A stretch of DNA of 9,901 bases from contig JAATFS010000385.1 of the NCBI GenBank assembly GCA_015655035.1, positions 1 to 9,901 of the forward strand. Reading direction: 5' to 3'. The notes below the pieces were generated by a model. That model was not told the origin of the DNA. It saw nothing but the letters and a program-made list of their open reading frames with translations, and ran no database searches. This document shows, piece after piece, positions 1-6,395 of the stretch. The first letter of the stretch is position 1, and every line of letters begins with the position of its first letter. Source of the stretch: Lysobacterales bacterium. Its GTDB lineage: Bacteria; Pseudomonadota; Gammaproteobacteria; Xanthomonadales; Xanthomonadaceae. Made by a program: the position numbers and the translations under genes.

Positions 1-488
1 ATCGCGGCGAGGGTGCGCTGCGCCTGGCCGATCTGCGCGGCCATCCGGCGCGGTCCCAGCGCCCAGAACCAGGCCTGCGGATGGCTGTGGCTGTGATTGC
101 CCAGGTCATGGCCGCGCCGCAGCAGTTCCCGCACCAGCTCGGGCCGGCGCGCGGCACGTTCGCCGACCAGGAAAAACGTGGCCTTGGCACCATGGGCATC
201 GAGCAGGTCCAGCATTGCCGGGGTATCGTCGGAAGGGCCATCGTCGATGGTCAGCCAGACTTGGCGGCGCTCGCCGGGCAACCGCGACAGTACCGGCGCG
301 TAGCAGCGCGAGCGGGGCAGGAACACCGGCAGCACGAACGCCAGGTGCGACAGCACCAGCGCCGGCACGCCCCAGGCCCAGCCCGCCCGCCACCACAACG
401 CAATCACCGCCAACTGCGACACGGCCAGCCAGCCGAGCCAGCGGTAGGGATGCGACGGGGTGCGATGCAGCGTTTCCGGCGTGGTCAT
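1..488 (-). CDS. Polysaccharide deacetylase family protein, membrane-anchored (partial, C-terminus off the window)
   Basis: This is a NodB-homology (carbohydrate esterase 4 type) deacetylase, a family that removes acetyl groups from N-acetylated sugars in cell-wall or surface polysaccharides. The first 162 residues are visible. They begin at the ATG complementary to 486-488, and the rest runs off the left edge. Residues about 17-33 and 37-57 are two hydrophobic, Trp-rich segments, so the N-terminus probably anchors the enzyme in the inner membrane with the catalytic domain outside. The domain starts with TIDDGP (D82, D83), which supplies the catalytic base and a metal ligand. It continues with ATFFLVG (103-109) and then GNHSHSHP (130-137), whose H132 and H136 are the expected metal-binding histidines. 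The ribosome-binding site is weak (GGGG just before the ATG). The gene diverges from the glutaredoxin fusion across 59 bases. The true substrate cannot be told from sequence. The family call is firm. Confidence 0.88.
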   Translation of the reverse strand, partial: MTTPETLHRTPSHPYRWLGWLAVSQLAVIALWWRAGWAWGVPALVLSHLAFVLPVFLPRSRCYAPVLSRLPGERRQVWLTIDDGPSDDTPAMLDLLDAHGAKATFFLVGERAARRPELVRELLRRGHDLGNHSHSHPQAWFWALGPRRMAAQIGQAQRTLAA

Positions 489-547
489 GCCCCATGATGC
501 CACGCGGCGTAGAATGGCCGGTCCGACAAAGACCTCCAGACCCCGCC

Positions 548-1474
548 ATGTCCCTCGATCCCGCTCTGCGTTCCCGCATCGATTCGCTGCTGCAATCCAA
601 CCGCGTGGTGCTGTTCATGAAAGGCCAGCCCAGCATGCCCCAGTGCGGCTTCTCGGCCAAGGCGGTCGGCGTGCTCAATGGCCTGGGCGTGGACTATGCC
701 CACGTCAACGTACTGGCCGACCAGGAAATCCGCGAAGGCATCAAGGCCTATGGCGACTGGCCAACGATCCCGCAGCTGTATATCGACGGCGAACTGGTCG
801 GCGGCAGCGACATCATCGTGCAGATGGCCGACAGCGGCGAGCTGAGCAGCGTACTCGGGCTGCAGGCACCGGACCGCACGCCGCCGAAGATCACCATCAC
901 CCCGGCCGCAGTGGAAATGCTGAAGAGCGCGCTGGCCGACGCCCCCGGCGCTTCGCTGGCACTGGCGATCGATGCGAGCTTCCAGCCCGACTTCCAGCTG
1001 GCGCCGACCGATGCCAATGCCATCGCCGCCGAGTCCAACGGGCTGCGCGTGCAGTTCGACCTGGCCAGCGCGCGCCGCGCCGAAGGCATCACCATCGACT
1101 GGGTCGACGATATCCGTGGCCGCGGCCTGGCGATCGACAACCCGAATGCGCCGAAGCCCGTCCAGGAACTGTCCGCGCGCGAGGCCGACGACCGGGTCAA
1201 GGCCGGCCAGCTGACGCTGGTGGACGTGCGCCCGGCCGACGAACGCGCGATCGCCTCGGTCGCTGCGCCGTTCCGCACCGTGGACGGAGACGAGCGCGCC
1301 GCGCTGGAGCAACTGCCCAAGGACACGCCGCTGGCGTTCCTGTGCCACCTCGGCGGCCGCAGCCTGCAAGCGGCCGAGCATTTCCGTGGCCTGGGCTTCA
1401 GCAACGTCTACAACGTCACCGGCGGCATCGACGCCTGGTCCAACGACGTGGACAACGGCGTACCCAAGTACTGA
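548..1474 (+). CDS. Monothiol glutaredoxin (CGFS) - degenerate A-type domain - rhodanese fusion protein
   Basis: This 308-residue cytoplasmic protein has three domains. Residues 1-105 are a Grx4-class monothiol glutaredoxin: K25, the active site C33-G-F-S, W71-P-T-I-P and G85-G-S-D are all present. Such proteins bind a glutathione-ligated [2Fe-2S] cluster and pass it on. Residues about 112-205 match the A-type carrier (IscA/HesB) fold, beginning ITITPAA and ending in the family-typical DNPNAP (197-202), but they contain no cysteine. Q146 sits where the first cluster ligand belongs and the C-terminal Cys-Gly-Cys is absent. Residues about 206-308 are a rhodanese domain with active-site loop C266-HLGGRS and the closing GGIDAW (292-297). 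The fusion suggests a role in iron-sulfur or sulfane-sulfur handling; this is inferred. The ATG at 548 is chosen because the glutaredoxin fold starts a few residues later. A longer in-frame extension to 215 reads antisense through the deacetylase gene. No strong ribosome-binding site is seen; a TAGAAT at 510-515 could be a -10 element. Confidence 0.93.
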   Translation: MSLDPALRSRIDSLLQSNRVVLFMKGQPSMPQCGFSAKAVGVLNGLGVDYAHVNVLADQEIREGIKAYGDWPTIPQLYIDGELVGGSDIIVQMADSGELSSVLGLQAPDRTPPKITITPAAVEMLKSALADAPGASLALAIDASFQPDFQLAPTDANAIAAESNGLRVQFDLASARRAEGITIDWVDDIRGRGLAIDNPNAPKPVQELSAREADDRVKAGQLTLVDVRPADERAIASVAAPFRTVDGDERAALEQLPKDTPLAFLCHLGGRSLQAAEHFRGLGFSNVYNVTGGIDAWSNDVDNGVPKY

Positions 1475-1481
1475 TCGAGCG

Positions 1482-1514
1482 GGGCGGCTGCGGCTTCGAC
1501 CGGCGCAGCCGCCC
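1482..1514 (+). terminator. GC-rich hairpin after the glutaredoxin fusion gene
   Basis: A perfect 11-base-pair stem lies 7 bases after the stop codon: GGGCGGCTGCG (1482-1492) pairs with CGCAGCCGCCC (1504-1514) around an 11-base loop. No run of T follows, so it is not a textbook intrinsic terminator. Hairpins without a T tract are common gene-end structures in GC-rich bacteria and may protect the mRNA 3' end or assist termination. The rest of the 1475-1619 spacer holds a 9-base direct repeat, GGCAAGCGC at 1521-1529 and 1560-1568, and no other recognisable signal. Confidence 0.55.
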
Positions 1515-1619
1515 TCGCCCGGCAAGCGCTGTTCCCTGGCTCGGCAGCACAGGGGGCTTGGCAAGCGCGACGCGGACCGATAGCGTTCTCGGTGCCTTGA
1601 GGCTTCACTGGGGAATTCC

Positions 1620-3014
1620 ATGCGCTTTCTGTTGCTCGCCAGTCTTGGCGCGGTAGTGCTGTGCGGCCCTGCCGCCGCCGCGTCGCGCTTTGTCGAAGAT
1701 CCGTATCCCAGCACCTACCAGGTGCTTGCCTCGGGCCCGGTGCTGATCGAACACGCCACTGTCCTGACCGGTACCGGCCAGCGCCTGGACGACGCCGACG
1801 TACTGCTGCAGGACGGCCGGGTACAGGCGGTGGGCCGCGCGCTGACGGCACCGGCCGATGCGCGCCGGGTAAACGGCCAGGGCAAGTGGGTCACGCCCGG
1901 CATCATCGACGTGCACTCGCACTTGGGCGTCTATCCCAGCCCGGGCGTCAGCGCCCATAGCGACGCCAACGAGATGACCGCTCCGGTCACGCCCAATGTC
2001 TGGGCCGAACACTCGGTATGGCCGCAGGACCCGGGGTTCGCCGCCGCGCTGGCCGGCGGCGTCACCTCGCTGCAGGTGCTGCCCGGTTCGGCCAACCTGA
2101 TCGGCGGCCGTGGCGTGACCTTGAAGAACGTGGCCGGTTCCACCTACCAGGCGATGAAGTTCCCCGGCGCGCCCTGGGGCCTGAAGATGGCCTGCGGCGA
2201 AAACCCCAAGCGCGTCTATGGCAAGAAAGGTGGCCCATCCACGCGCATGGGCAACGTCGCCGGCTACCGTGCCGCGTTCATCGATGCCGCCGAATACCTG
2301 CGCAAGAACACTCCCAAGCAGCAGGGCAAACGCCACTGGTGGAGCCGTGGCGGCGACAACGACAGCAGCGGCGATAGCGGCGGCAAGCGCGATCTCAAGC
2401 TCGATACACTGGCCGGCGCGATCGAGGGCGACATCCGCGTGCACATCCACTGCTACCGCGCCGACGAGATGGCGACCATGCTCGACCTGTCCAAGGAATT
2501 CGGCTTCAAGGTCGCCGCCTTCCACCATTCGGTGGAGGCCTACAAGCTGGCCGACCGGCTGGCGCAGGAAAACGTCTGCGCCGCGATGTGGGCCGACTGG
2601 TGGGGCTTCAAGATGGAAGCATTCGACGGCATTCAGGAAAACATCGCACTGGTGGATCGGCCGGCCAACAGCTGCGCCATCGTGCATTCCGATTCGGAGG
2701 AAGGCATCCAGCGCCTCAACCAGGAAGCAGCCAAGGCCATCGCCAATGCGCGCCGCGCCGGACTGCAGATCCCGCCTGAGCACGCCATCGCCTGGCTGAC
2801 CAGCAACGCCGCCAAGGCGCTGGGCATCGAGCGCCAGACCGGTTCGCTGGAGCCAGGCAAGATGGGCGACGTGGTGGTGTGGAATGGCAATCCCTTCAGT
2901 TCATTTGCGCTGGCCGAGCAGGTCTATATCGATGGCGCCGAGGTCTACGATCGCCACGACCGCCGCCTGCAACCGGTCTCGGACTTCATGCTCGGTCAGG
3001 AGGTGCTGCGATGA
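1620..3014 (+). CDS. Exported amidohydrolase, metal-dependent (imidazolonepropionase-like subfamily)
   Basis: This 464-residue protein of the amidohydrolase superfamily probably hydrolyses a cyclic amide or peptide-like substrate in the periplasm. The real substrate is unknown. Residues 1-21 look like a Sec signal peptide (Met-Arg, a Leu/Val core, then AAAAS). The N-terminal strand region (41-90) leads to TPGIIDVHSHLG, whose H99 and H101 are the first metal pair. G193-E-N-P-K and the VYG/STRMG stretch that follows are, from memory, typical of this subfamily. H275/H277, H302/H303 and D358 (in VHSDSEEG) supply the remaining expected metal and catalytic residues. A charged, Gly/Ser/Asp-rich loop (about 232-257) interrupts the barrel. 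The C-terminus ends with the usual GSLEPGKMGDVVVWNGNP strand. GGGGAA at 1610-1615 is the likely ribosome-binding site, rather close to the ATG. The stop overlaps the start of the next, related gene, so the two form one translation unit. Confidence 0.9.
   Translation: MRFLLLASLGAVVLCGPAAAASRFVEDPYPSTYQVLASGPVLIEHATVLTGTGQRLDDADVLLQDGRVQAVGRALTAPADARRVNGQGKWVTPGIIDVHSHLGVYPSPGVSAHSDANEMTAPVTPNVWAEHSVWPQDPGFAAALAGGVTSLQVLPGSANLIGGRGVTLKNVAGSTYQAMKFPGAPWGLKMACGENPKRVYGKKGGPSTRMGNVAGYRAAFIDAAEYLRKNTPKQQGKRHWWSRGGDNDSSGDSGGKRDLKLDTLAGAIEGDIRVHIHCYRADEMATMLDLSKEFGFKVAAFHHSVEAYKLADRLAQENVCAAMWADWWGFKMEAFDGIQENIALVDRPANSCAIVHSDSEEGIQRLNQEAAKAIANARRAGLQIPPEHAIAWLTSNAAKALGIERQTGSLEPGKMGDVVVWNGNPFSSFALAEQVYIDGAEVYDRHDRRLQPVSDFMLGQEVLR
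2998..3003 (+). promoter_or_regulatory. Strong Shine-Dalgarno site for the second amidohydrolase
   Basis: AGGAGG lies inside the last codons of the first amidohydrolase gene, 7 bases before the ATG at 3011. It fixes that start over the longer in-frame extension beginning at 2879, and supports efficient translation of the second protein from the same mRNA. Confidence 0.8.
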
Positions 3015-4297
3015 GCCGCGTGTCAGGTAGTGGCCGCGCACGCCTGCGCGGCCTTGCGTTGCTCTGGCTGGCCTGGACAGCGCTGCCGGCTGCCGCCCAG
3101 GACCTGCTGATCCGTGGCGCCACCGTGCACACCGCCAGCCCCCAGGGCACGCTGGCGCAGGCCGACGTACTGGTGCAAGGCGGCGTGATTCGTGCCATCG
3201 GCACCGCGCTCGCCGCGCCGGCAGGAGCGCAGCTGGTCGAAGCCCATGGGCGTCCGCTGACCCCGGCGCTGTTCGGCGGCATCACCGAGATCGGCATCGA
3301 GGAAGTCTCCGGCGAGGAGGGCACCGTCGATAGCGGGCTCAAGCTGGACGAGCAGCCGATGCGCCCGGAATTCGACGTCACCCTGGCCTACAACCCGGAC
3401 TCGGTACTGGTGCCGGTCGCACGCGTGGAGGGCATTGGTTTCACCGCACTCGGCGCCACCACCAGCGGCGCCTTCATCGCCGGCCAGGGCGGCATCGTGC
3501 GGCTGGACGGCAGCGCCGATCCGCTCGGCCCGCATGCGCTGTTCATCCGTCTCGGCACGGCGGCCTCCGACCTGACCGGCAACTCGCGCGCGGCGCAGTG
3601 GATGCTGCTCGACCAATTGGTGGCCGAAACCCGCAACCGCATCCCGCTGGACTCGCCGCATGCCTTGCTCACCCCCGCCGGGCGCGCGGTGCTGGCGCGC
3701 TACCTGGCCGGACAGGGCCGTATCGTGGTGCAGGTCGAACGCGCCGCCGATATCCGCCAGCTGTTGCGCTGGGCCCAGCGCGAGAAACTGCGCATCGCCA
3801 TCGCTGGCGGTAGCGAAGCGTGGAAACTCGCACCGCAGTTGGCGCAGGCCAAGGTGCCGGTGCTGGTCGATGCGCTGGCCGACCTGCCGGCGAACTTCGA
3901 CCAGATCGGCGCCACCCTGGAGAACGCCGGGCGCCTGCGTGCGGCCGGCGTGGAGGTCAGCTTCACCCAGACCGGCGATGCCACGCACAACGCACGCAAG
4001 GTCCGCCAGCTGGCCGGCAACGCCGTCGCCAATGGCCTGCCCTGGGAACAGGGCCTGGCCGGACTGACCAGCGTGCCGGCGCGGATCTTCGGCGTCGACG
4101 ACACGCTCGGCAGCATCGCCGTGGGCAAGCGTGCCGACCTGGTGTTGTGGGACGGCGACCCGCTGGACGTGGCCCACTACGCCGAGCAGGTCTGGCTGGG
4201 CGGTCGTGCGATGCCGATGCGCTCGCGCCAGACCGAACTGCGCGACCGCTACCTGCGGCAGGCGGGCGCGCTGCCACGGGCATATCCGCGCCAATAA
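3011..4297 (+). CDS. Exported amidohydrolase-like protein lacking the metal-binding residues (probable pseudoenzyme)
   Basis: This 428-residue protein is a paralogue of the gene just upstream, with which it shares an ATGA overlap. Residues 1-29 form a signal peptide (Arg-rich start, Leu/Trp/Ala core, cleavage near AAA-QD). The amidohydrolase outline is clear: QDLLIRGATVHT near the start, then LTPALFGG, and near the C-terminus NAVANGLPWEQGL, VPARIFGVDD and GKRADLVLWDGDPL. However, the metal centre is missing. Where the first protein has D-V-H-S-H, this one has FGGITEIG (88-95), with no HxH. The strand-5 histidine is replaced in VQVERAADI (240-248). The strand-6 histidine is replaced by Gly in IAGGSEAW (264-271). 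The last strand reads FTQTGDATHN (318-327), where D323 might be the only retained acidic residue. A structural or regulatory subunit of a heteromer with the upstream enzyme is the simplest inference. An unusual active site cannot be excluded. Confidence 0.88.
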   Translation: MSRVSGSGRARLRGLALLWLAWTALPAAAQDLLIRGATVHTASPQGTLAQADVLVQGGVIRAIGTALAAPAGAQLVEAHGRPLTPALFGGITEIGIEEVSGEEGTVDSGLKLDEQPMRPEFDVTLAYNPDSVLVPVARVEGIGFTALGATTSGAFIAGQGGIVRLDGSADPLGPHALFIRLGTAASDLTGNSRAAQWMLLDQLVAETRNRIPLDSPHALLTPAGRAVLARYLAGQGRIVVQVERAADIRQLLRWAQREKLRIAIAGGSEAWKLAPQLAQAKVPVLVDALADLPANFDQIGATLENAGRLRAAGVEVSFTQTGDATHNARKVRQLAGNAVANGLPWEQGLAGLTSVPARIFGVDDTLGSIAVGKRADLVLWDGDPLDVAHYAEQVWLGGRAMPMRSRQTELRDRYLRQAGALPRAYPRQ

Positions 4298-4314
4298 GCG
4301 CGCACCTGGCAGTT

Positions 4315-4341
4315 GCACGCGCCCAGCCGGGCGCCTCGTGC
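4315..4341 (+). terminator. Possible hairpin after the amidohydrolase pair
   Basis: GCGCCC (4319-4324) pairs with GGGCGC (4329-4334) around a 4-base loop. An outer GCAC (4315-4318) can pair with GTGC (4338-4341) across a small bulge. It starts 18 bases after the stop of the second amidohydrolase. No T run follows, so its role as a terminator is only plausible. The remainder of the 4298-4475 spacer shows no other clear signal apart from the ribosome-binding site of the next gene. Confidence 0.35.
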
Positions 4342-4475
4342 TCAACGACGGAACATCGGGCAGGAACGCTCAACGCAGGTGTCCCTGCCATCCATTTGAA
4401 TCCGTTTGCTGTGGCTTGAACGAAGTGCTAACCGGCACCTCGCTAAGGTGACGCGCAATCCATCGGAGCGATGCC

Positions 4476-4814
4476 ATGTCCATCCAGTATTCGATCAGCC
4501 TGCCCGACCCCGCGCTTGCCCGTGGCAGCGAACCCTCGGTGAGCTTCAGTGCTCATGGCGCGGACGCCTTCGCCGAACAGTTGCAGGCCGCACTCGGCGA
4601 TCCCGCCTGGTTCCAGCGCTGGCGCCTGCTGCAAGCCGATCCGGACGAGATCGATCCGGCCCTGGGTATCACCGATGCGTCGGCTCGCGTCAGCGGCCAA
4701 CAAAACGACCTGCGTATCGACCTGGAGGCCAGCACCACCCTTCCCGGCGACATCCTCAGGCATCGCATGCAGATACTCGCCGGCCACCACTGGGAACTGC
4801 GCAACGTGCGCTGA
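4476..4814 (+). CDS. Hypothetical protein, 112 residues
   Basis: I do not recognise this protein. It is a small, soluble-looking chain with no signal peptide, no membrane segment and no cysteine. The first third is an Ile/Leu-patterned strand region followed by a helix-like AFAEQLQAAL (about 31-40) and a Trp-containing WFQRWRLLQ (about 45-53). The second half alternates charged and hydrophobic residues (NDLRIDLEAST, DILRHRMQILAG) and ends WELRNVR. The ATG at 4476 is chosen because GGAG (4465-4468) precedes it by 7 bases. Another ATG at 4471 opens a different reading frame that does not continue these features. Codon use matches the neighbours (G or C in most third positions), which supports real coding. 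It lies downstream of the amidohydrolase pair on the same strand, 178 bases away, and converges with the minus-strand gene ending at 4863. Confidence 0.7.
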   Translation: MSIQYSISLPDPALARGSEPSVSFSAHGADAFAEQLQAALGDPAWFQRWRLLQADPDEIDPALGITDASARVSGQQNDLRIDLEASTTLPGDILRHRMQILAGHHWELRNVR

Positions 4815-4862
4815 GCCCCGGCCTGCGCGCGTTGCCCGGTATTGTCGCAGCGGACCACCGAA

Positions 4863-5054
4863 TCAACCGCAGTCGCGCGGCGGGCAGAAAGCGTTCTGCT
4901 TGATCGCTTCCTGGCAACGCGCGCCGCGCAATCCCGTCACGAGCCAGCCCAGCGCAGCACTGGCAATGCCTCCCCAGACAATACCCTGGGTAAGACCCAC
5001 GCCCACGAGGTCCGCCGCCACACCGCAGATGACGCATGCGATCTTGATAAGCAT
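4863..5054 (-). CDS. Small membrane protein, 63 residues, coupled to DUF2164
   Basis: I cannot assign this protein to a named family. It reads MLIKIACVICGV and continues with two hydrophobic stretches, roughly residues 3-20 and 25-41, joined by a short Gly/Thr/Gln turn. This suggests a helical hairpin in the inner membrane. The tail is hydrophilic (about 42-63) and holds three cysteines, including FCPP and a DCG end; there are two more near the start. The ATG at 5054 overlaps the TGA of the DUF2164 gene (TGATG). A GTG one codon earlier (5057) is an alternative start. That overlap implies translational coupling. Third codon positions are mostly G or C, in line with a genuine gene, but the shortness and lack of a recognised family keep confidence moderate. 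It ends 48 bases from the convergent hypothetical gene. Confidence 0.55.
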   Translation of the reverse strand: MLIKIACVICGVAADLVGVGLTQGIVWGGIASAALGWLVTGLRGARCQEAIKQNAFCPPRDCG

Positions 5055-5326
5055 CACATGGCGTATGCGCCAACGTCATTCCGGAACTCGATAGGACGCT
5101 CAAGCGCACAGATAGCCTCGGCCAGATCGTCCAGCTTGCTGGAAAGCCGCCCCCGAGCATCGTACAAGCCACGACTATAGAAACACGAACCGATTTCCCT
5201 CGAAAAGAAATCGAGCAGGAATTCCGCGTCGAATCGTCCGATCTCCTGCCTCAACTCCCCGGTGAAATAGCGCTGGATCTTTCTGACGATGATCGCCTTC
5301 TCGTGTTCGGTGAACTTTATGTCCGT
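5054..5326 (-). CDS. DUF2164 family protein (probable ACG start)
   Basis: The chain from IKFTEHEKAIIVRK to ALERP matches the DUF2164 family, small bacterial proteins of unknown function, usually about 80-90 residues. Family hallmarks visible are the IQRYF segment, EIGRFDAEFLLDFF, the REIG that follows, FYSRGLYDA and the closing LERP. Family members normally begin only a few residues before IKF. In this frame the codon at that place is ACG (5326-5324), six bases after a good Shine-Dalgarno sequence, giving a 90-residue protein. The only in-frame ATGs are at 5446 and 5437. They would add about 40 residues of Cys/Gly-rich sequence that looks like translated noncoding DNA. So the start is either a rare ACG, a recent ATG-to-ACG mutation or a sequencing error. 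GC content is 53% over 5041-5340, clearly lower than the flanking genes. The stop overlaps the small membrane protein gene. The coding call is firm; the start is not. Confidence 0.82.
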   Translation of the reverse strand, partial: TDIKFTEHEKAIIVRKIQRYFTGELRQEIGRFDAEFLLDFFSREIGSCFYSRGLYDARGRLSSKLDDLAEAICALERPIEFRNDVGAYAM

Positions 5327-5332
5327 CTTACG

Positions 5333-5338
5333 CTCTCC
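5333..5338 (-). promoter_or_regulatory. Shine-Dalgarno site upstream of the ACG start of DUF2164
   Basis: Read on the minus strand this is GGAGAG, followed by 6 bases and then ACG-GAC-ATA-AAG, which encodes the family-typical start of DUF2164. No ATG, GTG or TTG lies in frame between this site and the conserved domain. Confidence 0.5.
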
Positions 5339-5461
5339 GATTACACCTGAAGCCTTGAGCTGAAAACAGCCGCCGCGCTCCCCAGCACAGCGACTGTCAG
5401 CCAGTGTGCCGCAGCGCGAAAAGGGACGTTCTCCCATGAACTGCATAACCTGAGTTGAGCG

Positions 5462-6376
5462 CTACCTCCCGGCGTGTTCCGCGGTCCGCAGCCGCGCGCG
5501 GGCTCCCCACTTCAGGTTCACCCCCAACGTGCCCAGCACGATCAATGCCAGTCCAGCCAGTTGCACCGGATTGAGCCGGTGCCCGTAGACCAGGTAATCC
5601 AGCAGCAGCGTCACCAACGGGTAGACGAATGCCAGCACCGCGATCGTCGCCACCGGCAGATGACGGTAGGACGAATAGAACAGGACATAGACGATGCCGC
5701 TGTGGATCACCCCCAGGCCGATCAGCCAGCCCCAGTGTGGCCCCGGCTGCAAGGCGGCGCTACTCGAGAAACCGGCCAGCATCAGCACGCCCACGCAGCA
5801 CTGCACCGTCACCACCGCGAACGGCCGCTGCCGCCCCACCCGCCTGGACATCAGCAACGAGGCGCCGCACAACAACGCGGCCAGTAAGGTCAGCGCAATG
5901 CCGGCCAGATAGTCGGCATCGGCCTGCTGCCATAGCCGCACCGGATCGGCGGAGCCGGCCACGCCGACGAATGCCAGCAAGGTCCAGCCCACATCCACCG
6001 GTCGCGTGCGCTCGCCCTGGAAGACCGCCGCCAGGATCAGCATCACGAACGGGAAGAAGTGATAGACCATCGTCGCCACGCCGATCGACGAATGTGCCAT
6101 GCCGGCGAACAGCGCCACCCAGTTCAGCACCAGCAGTACGCCCGATCCCACCGCACCCCACAGCAATGCCCGATCCGACCAGAGTCCGCACAGATGGCCA
6201 CGCGCCAAGCCCCATGCGATCAGGAACAATGCGCCGAACAGGCAGCGATAGAACACGGCGGTGACCGCGTCTTGCCCACTCTCGTGCACGAACACGCCGA
6301 CCGAACCGATCAGCACTTCGCCCACCAACAGCTGTGCCAGCGCCGTGTGGCGGAGGCTGCGATCTTGCATTTGCAT
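5462..6376 (-). CDS. EamA/DMT-superfamily transporter (RhaT/YdcZ-like exporter type)
   Basis: This 304-residue integral membrane protein has about ten hydrophobic helices arranged as two EamA repeats, the layout of the drug/metabolite transporter superfamily. These carriers usually export amino acids, nucleobases or small metabolites. Features seen include FVHESGQDAVTAVFYRCLFGALFLI in the first repeat, a basic R-P-V-D segment between helices, and in the second repeat SGIVYVLFYSSYRHLP followed by the family-typical PLVTLLLDYLVYGHRLNPVQLAGLALIVLG. The tail is basic. The ATG at 6376 is preferred: GGAAA (6388-6384 on the minus strand) is 7 bases upstream, while further in-frame extension to 6487 would read through the end of the preceding gene. 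A second ATG two codons later (6370) is less well spaced. The start is 19 bases after the stop of the PhzF-like gene, so the two are almost certainly co-transcribed. The cargo is likely the substrate or product of that enzyme (inference). Confidence 0.9.
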   Translation of the reverse strand: MQMQDRSLRHTALAQLLVGEVLIGSVGVFVHESGQDAVTAVFYRCLFGALFLIAWGLARGHLCGLWSDRALLWGAVGSGVLLVLNWVALFAGMAHSSIGVATMVYHFFPFVMLILAAVFQGERTRPVDVGWTLLAFVGVAGSADPVRLWQQADADYLAGIALTLLAALLCGASLLMSRRVGRQRPFAVVTVQCCVGVLMLAGFSSSAALQPGPHWGWLIGLGVIHSGIVYVLFYSSYRHLPVATIAVLAFVYPLVTLLLDYLVYGHRLNPVQLAGLALIVLGTLGVNLKWGARARLRTAEHAGR

Positions 6377-6395
6377 GAATTGATTTCCGAAGGGG

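Noticed and set aside
1521..1568. Paired GGCAAGCGC direct repeat before the first amidohydrolase
   Set aside because: Nine bases of GC-rich sequence can recur by chance, and no promoter or regulator context supports a function.
485..1714. 409-codon open frame on the minus strand
   Set aside because: It is antisense to the glutaredoxin-rhodanese gene, has a low-complexity composition and crosses the gene-end hairpin.
1605..2783. 392-codon open frame on the minus strand
   Set aside because: It is antisense to the first amidohydrolase and shows no family motif; the plus strand has the catalytic residues.
2879..3010. Upstream start for the second amidohydrolase
   Set aside because: The extension would bury the signal peptide; AGGAGG and the ATGA overlap favour 3011.
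3023..4345. 440-codon open frame on the minus strand
   Set aside because: It is antisense to the second amidohydrolase, whose protein has a clear fold and signal peptide. Long antisense frames are expected in GC-rich genes, and this translation shows no domain.
5424..5437. Short hairpin GGGA/TCCC followed by TTTT on the minus strand after the EamA gene
   Set aside because: The stem is only 4 base pairs, too weak to call as a terminator even though T residues follow.
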